A stretch of DNA of 64,000 bases from Ananas comosus (lineage: Eukaryota > Streptophyta > Magnoliopsida > Poales > Bromeliaceae), in NCBI RefSeq assembly GCF_001540865.1, contig NC_033625.1:9859370-9923369 (forward strand), read 5' to 3'. The number at the start of each line of letters is the position of its first letter. Within the stretch, counting starts at the first letter, position 1. Positions 11,075 through 22,920 of the stretch are shown piece by piece. The position numbers were made by a program, and so were the translations under genes. A model generated the notes under the pieces. That model saw only the letters and a list, made by a program, of their open reading frames with translations. It had not been told where the DNA came from and did not search any database.

Positions 11075-11830
11075 GTATACCTGCTCATGACCTTGTTTGT
11101 TTATCTCTTCCTGATCCGATGAGTACTCCTCACCTTCGTCGGCTTGCGGTACCCACTGGGATGGGAGACATGTGTACATGTTCTCACCTTCCCCACCATT
11201 TTTCAGGTATTGCGGGCGGTGAGAGTTGAGACGAGACGTGAGATACGTTCGTAGCGGTCGATAGAGCTTCCGACCCAGGTTATTCGGTTTAGCTTCTACC
11301 CTTACTATTTTATTAATTTAGCTTAGACAGTTGTATGGTTCAGTATTTTTTTTACATGTGAATATGTGGGTTTTCATGAATGTAATAAAAGGATTTGTGG
11401 ATTTTGGTGAAATGGAAATATAATTTTCTACCCCTCGTGGTAGTGTTTTAAAGAAAAAGGATTTTCGTGTGGGAAACAGATTTGAAAAAGGTATTCTTGT
11501 GGTTTTCATAAACTAGTATTTCAAAATGAGTTTCCGGGTAGGAAACATTTCAACTAATAGTTGTGGATTTATGTTTCAGACTCTGAATGTAAACCTGTGG
11601 TGAATGGTGTATAAACTTATGAATGTATGGATGTTTGAATGTTCAGTGGTAGTGGTTGTATCCTGGTCATGTACTTGTACTTGTGCGACGCCGTGCAAAT
11701 ACAGGGGAGACTCTGTCCGTGTGAACAGTGGACTTCCTGTATTTGTGACGGGTCTGGCATATCCTGGGGTCAGGTTTTCAAAAAAAAAATTCGCTGTGTT
11801 TAAACTATAAAGAGACCCCGGGACGTGACA
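11075..11830 (+). repeat. E3: remnant of 5' LTR
   Basis: The 3' part of an LTR ending GGGACGTGACA at 11830, followed by a primer site. It retains a variant of the conserved stem-loop (11153-11188), a splice-acceptor-like TTTTTCAG ending at 11206, and the U5 motif ACAGGGGAGACTCTGTCCG near 11702. The LTR start is missing; E2 abuts it on the left. Confidence 0.7.
11153..11188 (+). promoter_or_regulatory. Intra-LTR stem-loop (E3 variant)
   Basis: Within the shared frame CCCACTGGG...GTTCTCACC the stem is ACATG/CATGT (extended by GAG/CTC with one bulge) instead of GAACTA/TAGTTC. The stem sequence is replaced but pairing is kept. Confidence 0.6.
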
Positions 11831-14259
11831 GATTAAAATGGTGTCAGAACCAAGTTATAACCACGGCACCATTCACAGGTTGTTTTGATAAAATAAATAA
11901 AAACTGAACCATTGGTTAGGTTGACCTATAGGAAGACCTACGGTTTATAGGCACGTGAGTGCGAGGTTTAGGCTTGAGTCCCGGTGTGCATTCGAGATTG
12001 GTACACTCGAAGTGCACGGTTATTTCTGTATGTACGGTTTTCGCACAAGCTCGTGTCGTAGTCGGGAGTAGTGGCGGTGTACATATACGGACATCGAGTG
12101 GCGGGGCGAGGTTCCCCAGGTGTAGCCACTCCTGTCAGGTGGGGCCTTGAAGTGCCAGTGATTTTCGGGCTTAGGTGAGTGTCTTGACTGCTGATGCCCG
12201 GGCTACTCTTCCTACTTTGGACACGAGAGCTACTGCGAGTGTTTCTACGGAGACAGCACTAAGACCTGTTACGGTCGTGACTTCTGTGGGGCTACTAGGG
12301 TGTAGTCCAGGGTGTGGCTAGCAGCTGTCTAGACGACTGCAACATTGGTGTTGCTTTCGCAGATCTTGGGTAAGGTTGTGATGCCTATCCCTCCTTCTTG
12401 TTTGCTGATGGAATCAGCGGTTTGGGTCTTTGACCTTTAACTAGTTCATACGTCAAACTGACGTGTACTAGAATCGGTTAGACACAGTTTTGGTGTCAGT
12501 TCTCTGTTGATACATACATTGTATGCGGTTATCCTTAACACCTAAACTGGTGTGTCATGGGATAGTAGATGGTTTGGTAGGATCCGTCTTGACTCGAGTT
12601 ACTCTAAGGTATTGTCGGAGTTCTCGGCGCTTCAAGTATAGCTCGGTTGTGGTGCGGAAATCGGTTAGAGAAACCATTTCCTATAGCCTCGGCTTGTGTT
12701 GTTCGCGGCTTAGTGTCGCTAGCAGCTTTCAGATGTTGAAAGCTACGGGACTCTTGCTGAGTCGGTTCAGGGTCGATCTGTTTTCGAATGTCGGCTTGCA
12801 AAGTCGATGTTTCGACGGTTTTTGTTGTGAACTTTTGGTTCAGTGAGGAAGTATCAGGTGGCATGATACTTCGATGTGTCATGCTTCCAACTCGTTGTTA
12901 GTAGTGGATCTTCAGATATTTTGCTTTTCTTTTGATAAGTATATTGGCTGTAGACAATGTACTGTTGAAAGTTGGGACGAAATACCCTCTTCCCGTTTGG
13001 GACTCATGGATTGGGTCGGTATTTTTCTCTAAATTGTCTTGGGAAATCTTGAGTGACCATATAGTGAGCCTTGGATTATTCCTTGCAGGTTTTGCGTAGT
13101 TGATTTATCATCACTGCTGATGGTTTTGACTCTGGTTGAGTCTAGGTGCTCGTTAGTTCTTTAGTTGTGCTTCCCACAGCTAAAAGGTTTGTTTGGTTAG
13201 TAGTCTCGGTCTGTTTGCCAGGAGGTTCAGAATCACAGTTGTTGAGTGACTTAAGCCTGGTTGTTGGTTTCGATTGTCACCGTATGTGATAGCGTGTAAG
13301 GTTTGCGACTTAGCTTATCGTGTAAACCTTGGAGTGGTATGCTTGTACGGTTATTTTGTGACAGGTGCGCCTAGGTCTCAATGAGACAGGTATTTGGGAG
13401 TTGCTGGGAACATCGATCGCTAGGGTCCTTTGTAGGACGACAGCGACAGGGTCTCGTAGAGACAGGTGTTGAGCATCACCGATGGTTAGTATCACATATT
13501 GCGATTGGCGACCCTGTGCACCAAGTAATGGGCTTGCATGGGACGTATGTTGGTTGGATTGAAATATTGAGCGAACAAATTGTCCAGCTCAATTGGTATT
13601 GTCAGCCTTGGACCTTTTGGTCTGGTGGAAAGTGAGGCCTTGGACCTAGGACTATAGAATGCTGCACGTGACTTTCCGTTGATAGAGGTTGACTTTGGCA
13701 GTTGTGTGGTAACTGGTGAGAGACCGTGGTTTCCAAGGTGAGTGATTTGACTCAGGTTTGAGGTCAACGATGCGCCTTCGCTCGAGGTGAGCTGGTTAAT
13801 GTTGTTGGCTAGTGGGCGCGTGTCGTTTTGACCTACGAAACTTTTTCGGACTTGTGGGGTTGTTCTGCGACTTTTCTACGTGAACTATAGACGTAGTCGA
13901 GTCGGTCACTACTACGCGGACCAAGGTTGAGTAGACCTAGAGTTTTCTGAGTGGTGAATTATCACTCAGAATTGGAAATCGTTGGGATCAGATAATCCTG
14001 GTCGCAGGACTGTTTTTGTCCGCAGGTTATACGATGGTGTTGATCCCGGTGGGTCGTGGTCTGTAGATTTTGGGTTGGTACGTTACCCTCGTCTTGTCCG
14101 AGTAGGACCGCATCCTATCCTTCCCTTTCTCGGAGGTTGATCTGTCCAAATACAAGGATTTGTGACTGACCAGTACATTGGTGGAGCAATGCCTGATTGC
14201 GATTTCAGTGGGTATGTGGCCAAGTTTCGAGGACGAAACTTCTTTTAAAGGGGGCATAA
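11831..14259 (+). mobile_element. E3 internal region without recognisable proteins
   Basis: 2429 bp between the LTR ends. It opens with a degenerate initiator-Met-type primer site TGGTGTCAGAACC (11839-11851) and closes with the typical gypsy end TTTCGAGGACGAAACTTC, then TTTTAAAGGGGGC as polypurine tract (about 14226-14255). No Gag, protease, RT or integrase motif can be read on either strand; the longest frames (about 105 codons) show no family features. Either an old element with eroded coding regions or a non-autonomous element. Confidence 0.65.
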
Positions 14260-15804
14260 TGTAAGGACTGAGATTTTGCAGTGCAGCTAAACTCTCTGTT
14301 GATAATGTTTCTGTTTGTAATTTAATTACATAAGCACTCGTCAAGTTTTAGGAGAAAATGACCTAGAATGGAGAAGTTACGCGATCTTCAATTTTCACTT
14401 AAATGAATAGTAACTCCGGTTTTCCGGAGAAGCCACGGAGTAGAGTTGGCTTTCGGCGCGTATCGGACTCCGTTCATAGCGATCCAATGGCTCATTTCGA
14501 CCGGTTCAGCTATTCTGGAACCAATGGCACTAACGGACTTCAGATTTGATGCATGATTTTCGAGAAAAAGGAGTTTTACCGAAAAGAGGGCTTTCGTTCC
14601 TTGCTATTCTTGCATTGTGAAACCCCTCGTGCTCCGTGCTTGTGACCTGGAGTTGGGTGAAGGACGTTTCGGGTCCTTGCTAGCGGTAAGAAAGTCAAAT
14701 TTCAAATGCGAAATTTGGTTTAATAGGTTTACACATTGGTATTTGTGTGATATACGGATTAGTTGAAGAGCGGATGAGTTCTGTTGCAAATCGGCGACCA
14801 AATCGGATGAAACGAAATTGTAGTTTCGATGCCCCCGTCGTGCTGAATGCGATGGCGCAGTCGGATTGAAAATCCGACGGACGGATTTCCGGTAAATGCA
14901 TAGTTTTCGCTAAGAGGTCGAAGGTGGCGATTCGGAAACTTCGCAAAAGTCATCATATTTTACGTACCAAATCGCGCGGGATCCGACGTGGAGGTGCGTA
15001 CGTGCAAAATACACGCGTGGGCAGGGACTTGGATGAAAATATTCAGCTTTGGGGGACATTTATGCAAAATGCCACTTGTATATAAGTTTCTAACTAGGGT
15101 TTCTTTGCATGAAATCCTAGATCCAGCCGACCTAGCTCCCCCAACTAACCCTAGCCATCACCAGCATCACCATGCCCTAGCTATGCGTGCACCCCGGCCG
15201 CCAGCAAGTGCCTTGGCCGCCGAAAACTCGATCCCGACCACCTCTCCATCTCTCTCTCTCAACCAATCCACCACCCTCCTCGGCCTTGGAGCTCGGGAAG
15301 CCACCACCAGTGTAAGATCTCCTTCCCTTGGCCGTGGCCCAACCTCCGGCAGCTCCCCCGTTGGTCCCCACCGCCGTCATGCGCCGCCATCGCCGCCCTG
15401 GCAGGCTGCGGCCAGTTCTGGCTAAACCTGGCCGTGGAGCTTCAGCTCCATCCTCGTGCTATCGCTGCCGCCTTGAGACGGCCGAGCTGCCCTCCCCGGA
15501 GCCTCGGCGACCTCCGCAGCCAGCCCCTACCGTCCGCGCGTGTCGCCGGAGCCGCCCATGCTCTCGGCGGCCAACCCAGACCCGGCTGGGACCGAGCTCA
15601 GCTTAGCTCGTGGCCCGCGCGCCGCCATCACCTCTGGCCGACTGCGCCGCCTTCGTAAGCCTCCGGCGACCGGTCGCCGCCGCCCCGTAGCCCCTTCGGC
15701 TGCCGCCTGGCTACCGCTGCACTGTGAGCCAAAGGTGGAGGCCGTGCGGGCTCGGGATCTCCCTGCGCCGCCACCGCCGGCTCCCGACGCCGGCAGGCGT
15801 GAGC
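14260..15804 (+). repeat. E3 partial 3' LTR with TATA box and GC-rich leader
   Basis: Starts TGTAAGGACTGAG after the polypurine tract. It contains a TATA box (TATATAAG, 15079-15086), then a strongly GC-rich, Pro/Ala-coding-looking leader (15170-15800) that resembles a plant 5' exon but has no supported protein. It ends at about 15805 where T protease sequence begins; the rest of the LTR, including the stem-loop, is missing. Confidence 0.6.
15079..15086 (+). promoter_or_regulatory. TATA box in the E3 LTR
   Basis: TATATAAG preceded by a moderately GC-rich segment and followed within 50 bp by CTAGGGTTT-type leader sequence, the arrangement expected of an LTR promoter. Confidence 0.5.
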
Positions 15805-15805
15805 A

Positions 15806-17516
15806 CCGGCTCACAAAAAGTAAGCACCGTGCTCTTGCAGTCAATCATCATGTAGTACTTCGAGAGCCAATCCATGCCCAATATGATATCGTACACTTTC
15901 AGCTTCTTGAGCACCAACATGCGAATCGGCATTATCCAATCGCCTATTTGTACTCGGCATGCTAAACACTCCTTGCGGATCAGAAAATCACGCCCAGGGC
16001 CAGACACACGCCAAGTGCTCTTACTAAATTGAAACTCGATACCATGCATTTGTGCAAATGGCCTACTTATGAATGAATGCGTGGCACTTGTATCAAACAT
16101 AGCTTGAGAGTGAACTCCGTTAATTAAAACCATACCTACCACCACATGGCGCTCCTCGGGCTCGGCAGGTTCCTCCACTTGAATTTGAGCGGCGAACACC
16201 CGCCTGCTCGGTGCCGATCGTGTCACCTTAGGTTGACGCGGCGCCATCGCGTGTCCCGCTGACACCGCCGTCAGTGGAGCTCCCCCATAATGAGCTGGAA
16301 TCACTGGCGCCAATGCAATGGATGGAGCAAGCGAAGCTCTACCTCCTGGGCAATCACGTATAAAGTGCCCCGGTTGCCCGCACTTGAAGCACTTGCCTTG
16401 GCGCTGATCACAACGCGACGGTTGGTGGTCTCCGCCGCAAATGACACACCGCCGCGCTCCACAGCCCTTGTACTGAGTCCACGGATACTTCGGGGGCTTT
16501 TTAGAAGTCGTCGAACCCCCCGAACCACCGCCTTGCTGTTTCTTGCCCTTATCCTTAGACTCGGCTAAAAGCTCACGCTCCTCGCACACATGGGCATCTC
16601 CGTGCTCTGCCCACAGCGCCAGATCAAATACCTCCGCAAAGGTCGTGAGCTTGAATATCTGCACGGCCTTGTAAATTCCTGGCCGAAGTCCCCTCAAGAA
16701 CCAGCCGGCTCTGTCCCTATCATCCTTCACCATATCCGGGACATAGTCAATGATGTGGGAAAACTATTGCTCATAGTAGGCCACAGTGTGGTCTCCCTGT
16801 CGTAACTTGAAGAACTTCTCTTGCAGCTTCGGCTTCTGAGTATCGGGGAAGTAGTTTGCGAACATCGCCCTCTTGAACTCTTCCCACAGCATTGGTGGAA
16901 GTTCCGAAGGCCTATCTCGCTTCACTCTCTTCCACCACACTTTCGCCGTCTTCTCCAAATAGTGTGTGGCGAGGTATACCTTGTCCTTCTCCGAGATGGA
17001 CAGGTCCTCGAAGAGCATCTCCATCGAGTCGACCCACGACTTGACCATCGCCGGCTCTACCTTCTCTCCCTCGAAGATAGGCGGATGAAACTTGTTGAAC
17101 TTGATCAGCGCCGCCAACGCGCGCTCCTTCTCCGCTTCCTCGGCCGTCGCATCGGGTGTCGCCGAACCCGACGCCGCAGGAGGAACGACCATCGGCGGGG
17201 GATGTGCCGCCACCGGAATCGCCGCTATACCCTCACCCTCAGCCGCTTCGGGCTCACGCGCCGAGGGTGCGGGTGGAACACGACCGTCCGTCACCATCGC
17301 AGTCGTCGCTGCTAATTGCCGTTCCATCAACTCTCGGAGCAGCCCAAATTGACCCGCAAGTGCGGTCACTCTCGCCCGAAGCTCCTGCATCTCGTTCGGC
17401 CCCTCCTATGCAGGCACCACAGGAGGCTCTGGGGCTCGTGCAGGTTCAACTTGCTCGGGCACCTCGGGAGGCGGTGCCAGAGCCGATCTGCGTGTGTAGC
17501 GTCTCTTCGGGGCCAT
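15806..17516 (-). pseudogene. gag-pol: T (left copy): gypsy gag-protease
   Basis: Best preserved family-A Gag. Translation would start at the minus-strand ATG 17514-17516 (MAPKRRYTRR...). In order: Pro-rich N-terminus; retrotransposon Gag domain (NKFHPPIFEGEKVE..., YLATHYLEKTAKVWWKRVKRDR region); Lys/Gly-rich linker; two zinc-knuckle-like motifs, CVICGGDHQPSRC and CFKCGQPGHFIRDC; then the protease around MFDTSATHSFISRP. The catalytic DTGA is DTSA here, so the protease is probably dead. In-frame TAG codons occur just upstream of EGPNEM (about 17405) and at 16764-16766. Homology to the right copy stops at about 15805, so RT, RNase H and integrase are absent. Its 5' LTR is the shared LTR that also serves the right copy as 3' LTR. 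Confidence 0.85.
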
Positions 17517-17644
17517 TAGCTCCTGAAACGCAAGTACTTGGTTAATCATCTTAGCCCATTTACTTCATCACAACTACGACTCAAAATGATCCAACAACGA
17601 AATCGGGCGGAAGCACACAAGTGTACTCGTTTTAGGCTCTCGGC

Positions 17645-17670
17645 ATCATATCGTCGGTCGCCGACACAAC
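17645..17670 (-). promoter_or_regulatory. Leader stem-loop (T, loop variant GCGACCGA)
   Basis: Sense arms GTTGTGTCG and CGATATGAT form nine pairs if G-U is allowed. The loop has one change from GCGGCCGA. Confidence 0.5.
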
Positions 17671-17868
17671 CACCTCAAGTCAAGAACTAATACAACTTGA
17701 ATTTATCTCTAGCAACTACTAGAGACATATCGCCAACTTCGACCCAATCGAATCACTTCCACCACCGTTATTGGTTCACGTTCCACTCACGCACTTATAA
17801 CCTTAAGGTTCACTGTCCTAGGGTCTCCTAGGTCGATCCTAGACTTTCTCTCTTTACTTCCTCTTATT

Positions 17869-17880
17869 GCTCTGATACCA
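17869..17880 (-). other. T (left copy) primer-binding site
   Basis: Minus strand TGGTATCAGAGC, 8 bp from the LTR start at 17889. Confidence 0.9.
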
Positions 17881-17888
17881 TTTATATC

Positions 17889-19584
17889 TGTCACGCCCCG
17901 GGACCGCTACCAATTTGGCACGGCTCGAGCGCGTCGAACAGACGTCGAACAGATAGCACCTCCGCCGTCCGCCCTAGGCCAACAACCCGATCATGCACAA
18001 GAATTTGCCCAGGAAATAGAAATTCATACATACACGATCACAAGGGCACAAACAGTGCCAACATACAAGAGCAAGAATCCACAAGCATACACAAGTAAAA
18101 TAAAGAGGGATATAACTAGCTATTACATCCATTTGCATTCAATTACATTTTAAGGCTCCTTTACATCACTCCCAAAATGAATACATAATCCTTTCAAATA
18201 CATAAGTGGCTCTCCCAAAATAAAAAGCATCTAGATACATAAGGGTACTCTAATGCAAAAGGGAAGCTACTCTACTACTGCTCGAGCGCTATGCCTTTAC
18301 CGCGGTCCTCGCCCGGCGCGCTCGTACTAGGCCCTACAACAAAGTGGGGTGAGAACTATTGTCCATAGTTCCTAGTGGGTTCGACCGCCGACTCCGCCGA
18401 TCTCCCCACTAGGTCCGAGTGGGCAAAAGCAGATAGATAAATAGTTATGAAAAACTGTAAATGCAATAGTAGGAAAACTATGTTACTATGCCATCATATG
18501 TCGTATATGCATGCATCATATAGTAAAAGGTTTACTAACATGCTACTATGTCCACTATTCATGTCCAATAAGCAAATGTTCAAGTAACAATGCTATTCTC
18601 ACGTTCAACCAATCCTTGGCGATCCACTTGGGTTCGCCCACGACTCACCTCAAACCTCGTATGGTAAGGAGACACACCTTGCTCTCAAACCTAAGGCCGA
18701 CTGCGGGGCATCAACTCTGCCCCTCTCGCACCAAACTCCGGAGTGCACAAAGACCTGGGTGGTGCGACCACCACAAGTATGAACAGACTATGAGTATGAT
18801 CAATCCTCTCAACTCGAGGATACCCTATCAACTCTAGGGTTACAAATCACTCGGGAATCCACCTAACCCAAAGTCCAATTATGAATGTTTGGCTACATTA
18901 TATTCTTGTCCAACGAGTCATTTACTAGGGAATCCACCTATCCCTAAGTTCACATACCACTAGTGTCATTTACACTAAGTTATATGCCACTCGTTCTTGT
19001 TTGTTTAATAGTCAATGCCACTCAATATGTCTTTAACAATCATCGAGTTCATCTCCTCTCTCAGCACTATAGAATTCAATGTCAAGACCCAATCCTCATC
19101 TAACCATCATCATGCATTCAACTCATACATCGATATCATTAGCAAGCATAAGGAAAGGAATAACATGCAATTCTACAATGCTATATGCAAGAGATGCAAA
19201 TCATGAAGTACTAAGACATAGAGAGGAACCCGGTTGCTTCGGGATGACACCACCCACCTTTCAACGATGTCAGGGTGCTAAGAACACTATTCGGCACTTG
19301 CTTTAACACCGCTTCGACCTCCTAGGTGGAAACGAAGCCTGATCGGTCTTGTTTTGCAGATAACTTTTCACCGACTCGACGAATGCTCAATCCGTCTTCG
19401 CCCATGCGTTTAGACACCTATCAATTAGGTTTAGATGCCCTCAATTGAGATCAAACTACTCTATTTAGGAAAACCCCAATTTGGGTGCCCTAGGTTTGCA
19501 CTATAGCAAAACCCACCAATAAAACTCTAGATTCTAGCATCAAGCAACTACTAAGCATGCTAGGAGTCCATTTGACCCATTCAC
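17889..19584 (-). repeat. T shared LTR, first part (family A)
   Basis: Begins TGTCACGCCCCGGG. It runs 1696 bp until N1 is inserted at 19585 and resumes at 45314-46154, giving a 2537-bp LTR when N1 is removed. This part has the stem-loop (18353-18371), the CTCCGGAGTGC palindrome (about 18725), and the block GGCGAAGACGG...ATTCGTCGA (about 19376-19412, sense strand). The last five bases TTCAC are the target duplication of N1. Confidence 0.9.
18346..18380 (-). promoter_or_regulatory. Intra-LTR stem-loop (T)
   Basis: GAACTAT (18353-18359) and ATAGTTC (18365-18371) around a 5-nt loop. Confidence 0.7.
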
Positions 19585-20405
19585 TGTCACGCCCCGGGAC
19601 CCGGTATAGGCCCGCCCGGTGCGTGCCCAGACCCGCCATATGCCTGCACATATAAGGCGTCTACAACAATAGAAATATAAAAGCAAGTAAAGTAGAACAT
19701 CTATAAATCAGAGCAACTAGCAGCTAAAGACTAACAACAAGTAGGAGAAAGGAAACTGAACACTAAGGCATAATGTAAACTAATACATCATAGATCTCAA
19801 GATACAAAAGTAGTGTGGTCACTATAACAAAGTACAAAACTCTCACAACCTCTCCAAATGAAAAACAAAAGAGAGGTGGACCACCTATCGTCAAATCCCT
19901 CGATAGCTAGCTCGAGGCGAAATCTTTCCCGTGATCCTGAGCCCCTCCCGAAGTGGAAGGCTCTGAAATAAAACATAAAACAGGGGGCGTGAGAACTATA
20001 ATTTATAGTTCCCAGTGGGCAATTACTGACCTTAGCCAAATGCGCCACTAGGCCCAAATCATGAGCAGATATAGACAATGAAATAATAACTGCGGAAATA
20101 AAAGCATATAATAAATGCTATACTACTGTGCCACAAGTAAACATGATATGAACATGGAGTACATCTACTCTATCATGATCCAATATGCCAAAACATGTCT
20201 AGTATGCTAAAAATGCAATACTATCAAGTATACTACATATCCAAGCGTCCAACACATATCTAGTATGCACTATTATGGCGACCAAGTATATTCTATGTCC
20301 CAATGTCCACTGAATCCAACTACGATATACTATCAAGTAGTGATTATAACATATACGACTCCGTGTCGATTTCCATGTCCCAATTAAGGACCTACACAAG
20401 GTAGT
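19585..20405 (-). repeat. N1 3' LTR, segment 1 of 3 (family B)
   Basis: Starts TGTCACGCCCCGGGACCCGG, nearly identical to the N1 5' LTR start at 42611. Ends with GTAGT, the N2 target site. Includes the stem-loop at 19993-20011. Confidence 0.92.
19986..20020 (-). promoter_or_regulatory. Intra-LTR stem-loop (N1 3' LTR)
   Basis: GAACTATAA and TTATAGTTC, separated by one base (19993-20011), so a near-perfect inverted repeat. On the sense strand a pyrimidine-rich stretch and CAGAGCC follow within about 35 bases, resembling a 3' splice site. Confidence 0.7.
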
Positions 20406-20823
20406 TGTCATGCCCCGGGACCCAGCGGAAGCCCGCCCGGCGCGTGTCCAAACCCGCCATATGTTTGAAACATATAAGGCGTCTAAAACAAAACGATAAA
20501 TGAAGCAGTAAAAAAAGAGCATCTAGGAGTATCAGAGCAAGTATATCTAGATGCTACAATAGAGAAAAAGAACCATAAAACTAAAATCCACTAGATGAAA
20601 ACGTAAAGTAGTACAAGAAGAATCCGAAACAAGTGCTATAAGTAAATACATAGGTGGTCTCTATACATGGATACAAAACCTCTCTCTCTCTCTCAACAAC
20701 AACAAAAAGAGAGAAAACCACCTAAGCAACAGTAAATCCTCGCTATCTAGCTAGCGATCCCCTTGCCACGATCCCGTGCCTCCGCCGGTACAGAGGGCTC
20801 TGAAAAGAAAACATAGAAACAGG

Positions 20824-20859
20824 GGCGTGAGAACTATTAAATAATAGTTCCCAGTGGGC
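20824..20859 (-). promoter_or_regulatory. Intra-LTR stem-loop (N2 3' LTR)
   Basis: GAACTATT (20831-20838) and AATAGTTC (20843-20850). On the sense strand it is followed by a pyrimidine tract ending TTTTCAG|AGCC. Confidence 0.72.
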
Positions 20860-22508
20860 AATTACTCACTTCAGTGAAAGCACCACTAGGCCCAAAAGAG
20901 CTAAACAGGTATGTAATAATAAAAGCAATAGAATCGATATGTAAGTAAACATATAAACTTACTACAACATGATATCTCTACTTAGTATGAATTTGCATAA
21001 GTAATAAAAGACTATTCTAACATGAATGTACCAAAGTATCACTAGCATGATGTCCACAAGCTAAATAGTAAAATGTCTTGTTTACTATTCTAGTCAATGT
21101 CCAGTCGGTATGCTAAGTCATCAATGATCCAATCCTGTAGGACCTACCCGTGGGTAGTCCGGCCTGCGCCATGCCTAATGGCCCCGTGGTAGTCAACATC
21201 CCCACTCTAGGAATAAGCCTCCCCCACGGCATCCCATTTCGGCGCCCAATCCCGCACGAGCAAGCATATGTCGCGATGGCTATCTCTGTAGTGCCGGCTT
21301 GTAGGGAGCGACCATCACAAGCATGTGCGAATGAGCACAATGGCAAGCAAGCGAAAGATCTGTCTCAAGTCCCATGTCCTCATGTCTAAAACATGGAATA
21401 TACGTCGAATGTCTCAAAGGCCTATCTCTATGTCATCATGTCTCTAACATGGAATATAGCAAATGTTCAATGGCCTATCACTATGTCTCTAGGTTGCAAT
21501 TTCACAGTTTACTATGTCAAGTGCCTCTTTATGACATTTTTGTCCACTAAGTCCACACATGAGTTTATTGTTTACAATGCATGATTTGAGTAATTTCTAA
21601 CATAAGAGACATATTTCCAAGTCGCTAACACGAACACTCCTCATATGCATGCAAAAATGCCCAGAATGCCCTACTATATAGAGTGAAATTTTCATGATAC
21701 ATAAGGCATGCATTTTAAGTGTTCTAAAATTCACATAAATCTCATTTAACATGAATATGCAATCAAATTGACGTTACGACAAGTATAGAATACTTAGGGG
21801 CCATTTCGCCCCGATTTCAAGAAGTCAAACCCACCGAAGTTACTGAAACCCTTCGTAACTTCCGACGAAAGTGTCCACCACTCTCCTAGTACCCTAAAGG
21901 TATAGAAAAGAGAGTTAAACGAACCTTACGAACACTCAAGTGATCGATCATTAACCATCTAAAACTAAGGTGGAGAAACTCACCTCAATCGAAGAAATCC
22001 TCTCTCAAGCTCCAAATGGGAGTTAGAGTTCTTCAAATCCAACCTAAATAAAGGTTCTAAATCCATCAATTAGGTTTCAAAGCCCTCAAATCGAAAATCC
22101 CCAAAATAAACTCTAATTCTACAATCTAGGGTTTCATCTAGCAAAATCTAAAAAAAACTTATATTAAATAGGGAATACAAGCTACCAACCTCAAGAGAAG
22201 CTCCAATCCAAGCTCTAAACCAAGTAGGGTTGAAGCTTGATCCTCTACAAAGCTCCAACCGCAAGCTCTAAGCCATCATTGTGTGATGAGAGGAAGAAGA
22301 TGATGCTCCAAGGCCTCCAAGTAAGCTCCTCTCCTCTCCTTCTTCTTCTTCTCCTTCTCTTTCTCTCTCTAGTGTGGGTGTGAGGGAGAGAAATGAGAGT
22401 GAGAGTAAGAGAGAGAACCATATAAGCCATCCCAAGTAACAAAATCTACTTAGGTCCCTCAACAATCAACACTGTGCATAGCCCGAACTGGGCAGTTTTC
22501 GGACTGAG

Positions 22509-22712
22509 GGACCGGTCTCCCCGACCTGGGACCGGTCTCTCAGCCTGCCCCGAAAATCCAACGTTCGGGAACCGGTCTCTCCCTGCATGGGACCGGTCTG
22601 TCCCCACGTAGTCGCGCTCGGGGACCGGTCTCAGCCGCCAGGGACCGGTTGCCTCGCAGGCTGCCGCAACACTATTCTGAGGGGACCGGTCTCTCCTATC
22701 AGGGACCGGTCC
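22509..22712. repeat. GACCGGTC array (N2 3' LTR)
   Basis: Multiple GGGACCGGTCTC-type palindromes; the N2 5' LTR carries the matching array at 30162-30365. Confidence 0.85.
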
Positions 22713-22865
22713 CCGAGAGTGAAAACTCTCAGGACAAAGCCAAAACTCCAGGAATCGAACTTTTAGGTCGAAATACCATCTACGACCTTCCACCAAGTGT
22801 GAAAATGTTTGGAATCCATATCAAACACTCGAACCTCGCAATTTGCAAAGGTCCAGTGTGCTACA

Positions 22866-22882
22866 TTCACCCCTCCTAAAAA
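22866..22882 (-). other. N2 polypurine tract
   Basis: The sense strand reads a purine-rich AGGAGGGGTGAA abutting the 3' LTR, the usual plus-strand primer site. The same tract is seen next to the N1 and T LTRs (35142 and 46155). Confidence 0.8.
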
Positions 22883-22920
22883 GGAGTTTCGTCTGCGAAA
22901 CTCAAAAGCAAACACATACC

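Larger units (their letters stand above)
17517..17888 (-). other. T (left copy): gypsy 5' leader
   Basis: Non-coding leader with the stem-loop at 17645-17670 and primer site at 17869-17880. Confidence 0.8.
20406..22865 (-). repeat. N2 3' LTR (family B)
   Basis: Plus-strand ends TGTCATGCCCCGGG and AGTGTGCTACA. Carries the stem-loop (20831-20850), a likely 5' splice site (sense GAG|GTGAGTTT, about 21981-21988), a CT/GA tract (about 22330-22410) and a GACCGGTC array (22509-22712). Confidence 0.93.

Noticed and set aside
14988..15606. Overlapping GC-rich ORFs of 90-145 codons that look like a plant gene 5' exon
   Set aside because: They overlap in several frames, are rich in Pro/Ala/Ser through base composition only, and lie downstream of a TATA box inside the E3 LTR. 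No conserved domain is visible.
21113..21389. Well-matched 77-79 codon ORFs repeated at 28758-29034
   Set aside because: They lie at equivalent places in the two N2 LTRs and are conserved only because the LTRs are duplicates. No start context or family feature.
22245..22465. Arg/Glu-rich ORFs such as REREGEEEEGEE
   Set aside because: Translation of the simple CT/GA tract present in all LTRs of the window.
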